From the NCBI GenBank assembly GCA_048213135.1, contig PS015060.1:57835-107232 (forward strand): a DNA stretch of 49,398 nucleotides, in the 5' to 3' direction. Position 1 is the first letter of the stretch. Each line of letters opens with the position of its first letter. Below the pieces are notes generated by a model. The model had not been told where the DNA came from. It saw only the letters and a program-made list of their open reading frames with translations, and did no database searches. This document shows positions 47,566 through 49,398 of the stretch, in pieces. The DNA is from Reclinomonas americana ATCC 50394 (Eukaryota; Jakobida; Jakobea; Jakobida). Position numbers and translations under genes: made by a program.

Positions 47566-48017
47566 ATGGTGAGACATCGCTACTCTTGTTGTTTGCATCA
47601 TGCAGCTCCCACTAACGCACTCTCTCCCTCCAGTCGTACCAGCGCACTGAGCAGTCGAGCAAGGATTCCCCCTCGGGAACCGAGTTCACTCGCACGGAGA
47701 AGGTCGTGCAGCCGGGCGAGCGCTACGAGTCGAGCATCTCGGAGCAGCGCGTGGGCGAGGACACTCGAGGAGTGACGGAGAAGATTTCCGACGCGGCCTC
47801 GAACGTGGCGCACAAGGTGAAGGACTGGGCGTCGTCAGCGTTTGGCAGCGGCACCGACACCACGGGCACCACGGGCACCACGGGCACCACGGGAACCACG
47901 GTTGGTACCACGGGAACCGGCAGCACGCTGCTCGGCCAGGGCGCGGCGGCGACAGGCATCGAGAAAAAGACGACGGAGCAACGCACCACCACCAGCGTGA
48001 ACTACCCGTCGACTTGA
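47566..48017 (+). CDS. Small hydrophilic protein, possibly LEA/stress-like; family not recognised
   Basis: Proposed exons are 47566-47568 (the ATG alone) and 47634-48017, joined over a 65-bp GTGAGA...CTCCAG intron, giving 128 aa. The protein is polar and rich in Thr, Ser, Glu and Gly. A segment near residues 60-75 (EKISDAASNVAHKVKDWAS) could form an amphipathic helix like those of LEA or hydrophilin proteins. It is followed by TTG repeats (about residues 83-100). No signal peptide, membrane segment or cysteine. If the upstream ATG is wrong, an internal ORF begins at a later GTG-like position, but no other in-frame ATG precedes the conserved-looking helix. Function unknown. Confidence 0.6.
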
Positions 48018-48167
48018 GCGGCGGTCGCGAGCGGAGGAGGAGAAAGAGGAGACGCAGCGTCATCAGAGCACCATTGTGAATAGGGCGAGAAAGAGAGAGC
48101 GATGAAAGCGTGCTGCTGCTGCTGCGTCTCGAAAAAACCCCTGCTGACACTGCCTGCCGGCGTTCAC

Positions 48168-49247
48168 TTACGGCTTCGGCACCGGTGAAATGTCTTGCGT
48201 GGCGCGCACGGCGCCCTTGGCCACCAAGTAGTTCACCAGCTTGGTAATGTCTTCTTCAGTGCCCGTCAAACGCGAGTAATGGTCGGCCATGGCCTCCTGC
48301 TTGGTGAATGCGAGGGCGTCGTCCGTCGATTGCACCAGCGATGCGTGGTACACGACAACCTGCGTCGGACTCGCCGAGTACAACACGGTCTCTGTGGGGG
48401 AGGCGGGAGAGTGAGAGAGGGAGAGAACAAGGGAAAGAGAGAAAGGGTGTGACGCAAGCGAGAGAGAGAGAGAGAGAAAAGGGAAAGAGAGACGCGAGAT
48501 GGAGGCAGGCGGAGCGAGAGAGAGAGACAAGGGAGACAGAGTGAGTGAAACTGAGAGGCAGAGAAGGAGAAAGAGAGACAGAATGAGCGAGAAGAGAGGA
48601 ACAGCGACAAACAGAGAGAGCAATCGTGAGCAGGGTTGGCAAGAGACGAGCGACGGAGTGAACGAAAAGACACAGACAAACAGACAGATAGAAAGACAGG
48701 CAGGCAGAAAGAGAGAGAGAAGACGAAGAAGAAGAAGAAGAAGAAGAGAGGCAGAGAGAAAGGAACACAGAAGGAGAGAATAGCGGCGAGGAGGGTTGAC
48801 AAGTAAAGAGGGCGCAACTATTGATGATCCTGCGTTGAGCGGGGCGATTAGTGAGCACGTCGACCAGCATGCTGGCGGTCTTGGGCACCGTGTCGGACGT
48901 GACCACAAACGCCGACTTGAATCCCTCAAACTTGTTCTTCTTCGGGTCGGCCTTGGCACGCTTCCAATCCGCCGGCTTCCACCTGAACGACATCAATCAG
49001 AGTCTGCGCATATGAGAGAGAGACAAGACTGCTTTCTGCATAAAAACCAACCATGTCAACCGATCATACGATACGCCTTCGATATCCACTGTGGTCGCCA
49101 CATACGTGAACTTTTCACGTGCGCTCCACTTGAACTTGGGCGACGGGCCATTTGCGCACTTGAGAACGTATGGATTCTCCCATTTCTCCCTCTCCACTGT
49201 CACCTCCAGCTCGCCAGCAGTCAGCGGGAAGCTCTCAAGAGGAGCGA
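48168..49247 (-). CDS. Unrecognised protein, 5' partial at right edge
   Basis: Exons read right to left: 49247-49061 (acceptor AATCAG), 48982-48819, 48391-48168 (TAA). Phases agree at both junctions (2 then 1). The visible 191 residues include SFPLTAGELEVTVEREKW, EKFTYVATTVDIEGVSYD, RWKPADWKRAKADPKKN, FVVTSDTVPKTASMLVD, VVVYHASLVQSTDDA and a C-terminal HYSRLTGTEEDITKLVNYL. It is a soluble, mixed alpha/beta-looking protein with no membrane segment. I do not recognise the family. The first seen exon starts in phase 2 of a codon after a splice acceptor, so more exons lie beyond the window. Confidence 0.7.
48392..48818 (-). repeat. 427-bp intron with GA/CT repeats
   Basis: The + strand is AGAGAGA-rich from 48405 to 48790, i.e. 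a pyrimidine tract on the coding strand. The donor is GTTGCG and the acceptor CCCACAG. Confidence 0.8.
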
Positions 49248-49398
49248 CTGATTGCAAGAGACAAGTAAGAGAGAGAGAAGGGCGGGTCTTTTGCGCAGAC
49301 TCTCTCTTTCGCTCTCTCTCTCTCCTCTCCCCATTCTGTCTCGTGTCACATTCTCTCTTTCTCTCTTCTTCTTCTTCTTCTCCTTCTCCCTCTCTCTC
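49248..49398. repeat. Pyrimidine-rich right edge
   Basis: CT and CTT runs; probably intron of the last gene. Confidence 0.5.

Overview
The window is nuclear DNA of a eukaryote. Almost every gene is cut by short GT-AG introns (about 50-120 bp, some 300-950 bp), coding exons are GC-rich with many Ala/Pro/Ser/Gly runs, and introns and spacers are full of CT/GA microsatellites, five of which end in assembly gaps. A Tctex-type dynein light chain, cadherin-like/NHL/PAN extracellular modules, SUEL-type lectin domains and E2F-like promoter sites suggest a free-living flagellated protist near the opisthokonts (an apusomonad or unicellular holozoan would fit). The species cannot be fixed from the sequence alone.

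Layout: (1) <82-7869 +, a copper P1B-ATPase of the ATP7/CopA type with at least 14 N-terminal HMA modules, open at the left edge. (2) 8621-12120 +, a DDX19/Dbp5-like mRNA-export helicase. (3) 12268-15628 or further, -, a NUP54-like FG nucleoporin, convergent with (2). (4) 16287-17261 +, the proteasome assembly chaperone PSMD9/Nas2. (5) 17853-18401 -, a Tctex1-type dynein light chain. (6) 20143-27804 -, the DEAH helicase DHX37/Dhr1 (ribosomal small-subunit processome). (7) 28146-34597 +, a large secreted protein with two tandem copies of a six-bladed NHL propeller, cadherin-like domains, an IPT/TIG-like domain and PAN-like cysteine modules. (8) 34775-40009 -, an ATAD5/Elg1-like PCNA unloader. 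(9) 40390-43426 +, a UBE2J1/Ubc6-type tail-anchored ubiquitin-conjugating enzyme. (10) 44792-47182 +, a secreted triple SUEL-lectin protein with Ser-His-rich insertions. (11) 47566-48017 +, a small hydrophilic protein. (12) 48168->49247 -, an unrecognised gene open at the right edge.

Exon models were built by hand by requiring homology, splice signals and matching intron phase on both sides. For seven genes (1, 2, 4, 5, 9, 10, 11) the summed exons give an uninterrupted frame; genes 3 and 12 do so for the part seen. Genes 6, 7 and 8 are firm in identity but not every exon border was fixed.

Genes lie alternately head-to-head and tail-to-tail with short spacers. DHX37/NHL protein (341 bp) and ATAD5/UBE2J1 (380 bp) share promoter intervals, both with E2F-like palindromes, and PSMD9/NUP54 are also head-to-head. 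Most genes are nuclear or protein-homeostasis housekeeping genes (mRNA export, nuclear pore, proteasome assembly, ribosome biogenesis, replication, ERAD). The novelty lies in the copper pump, the NHL protein, the His-rich lectin and the unusual splice signals and intron architecture. No tRNA, rRNA, CRISPR array or recognisable transposase was seen.
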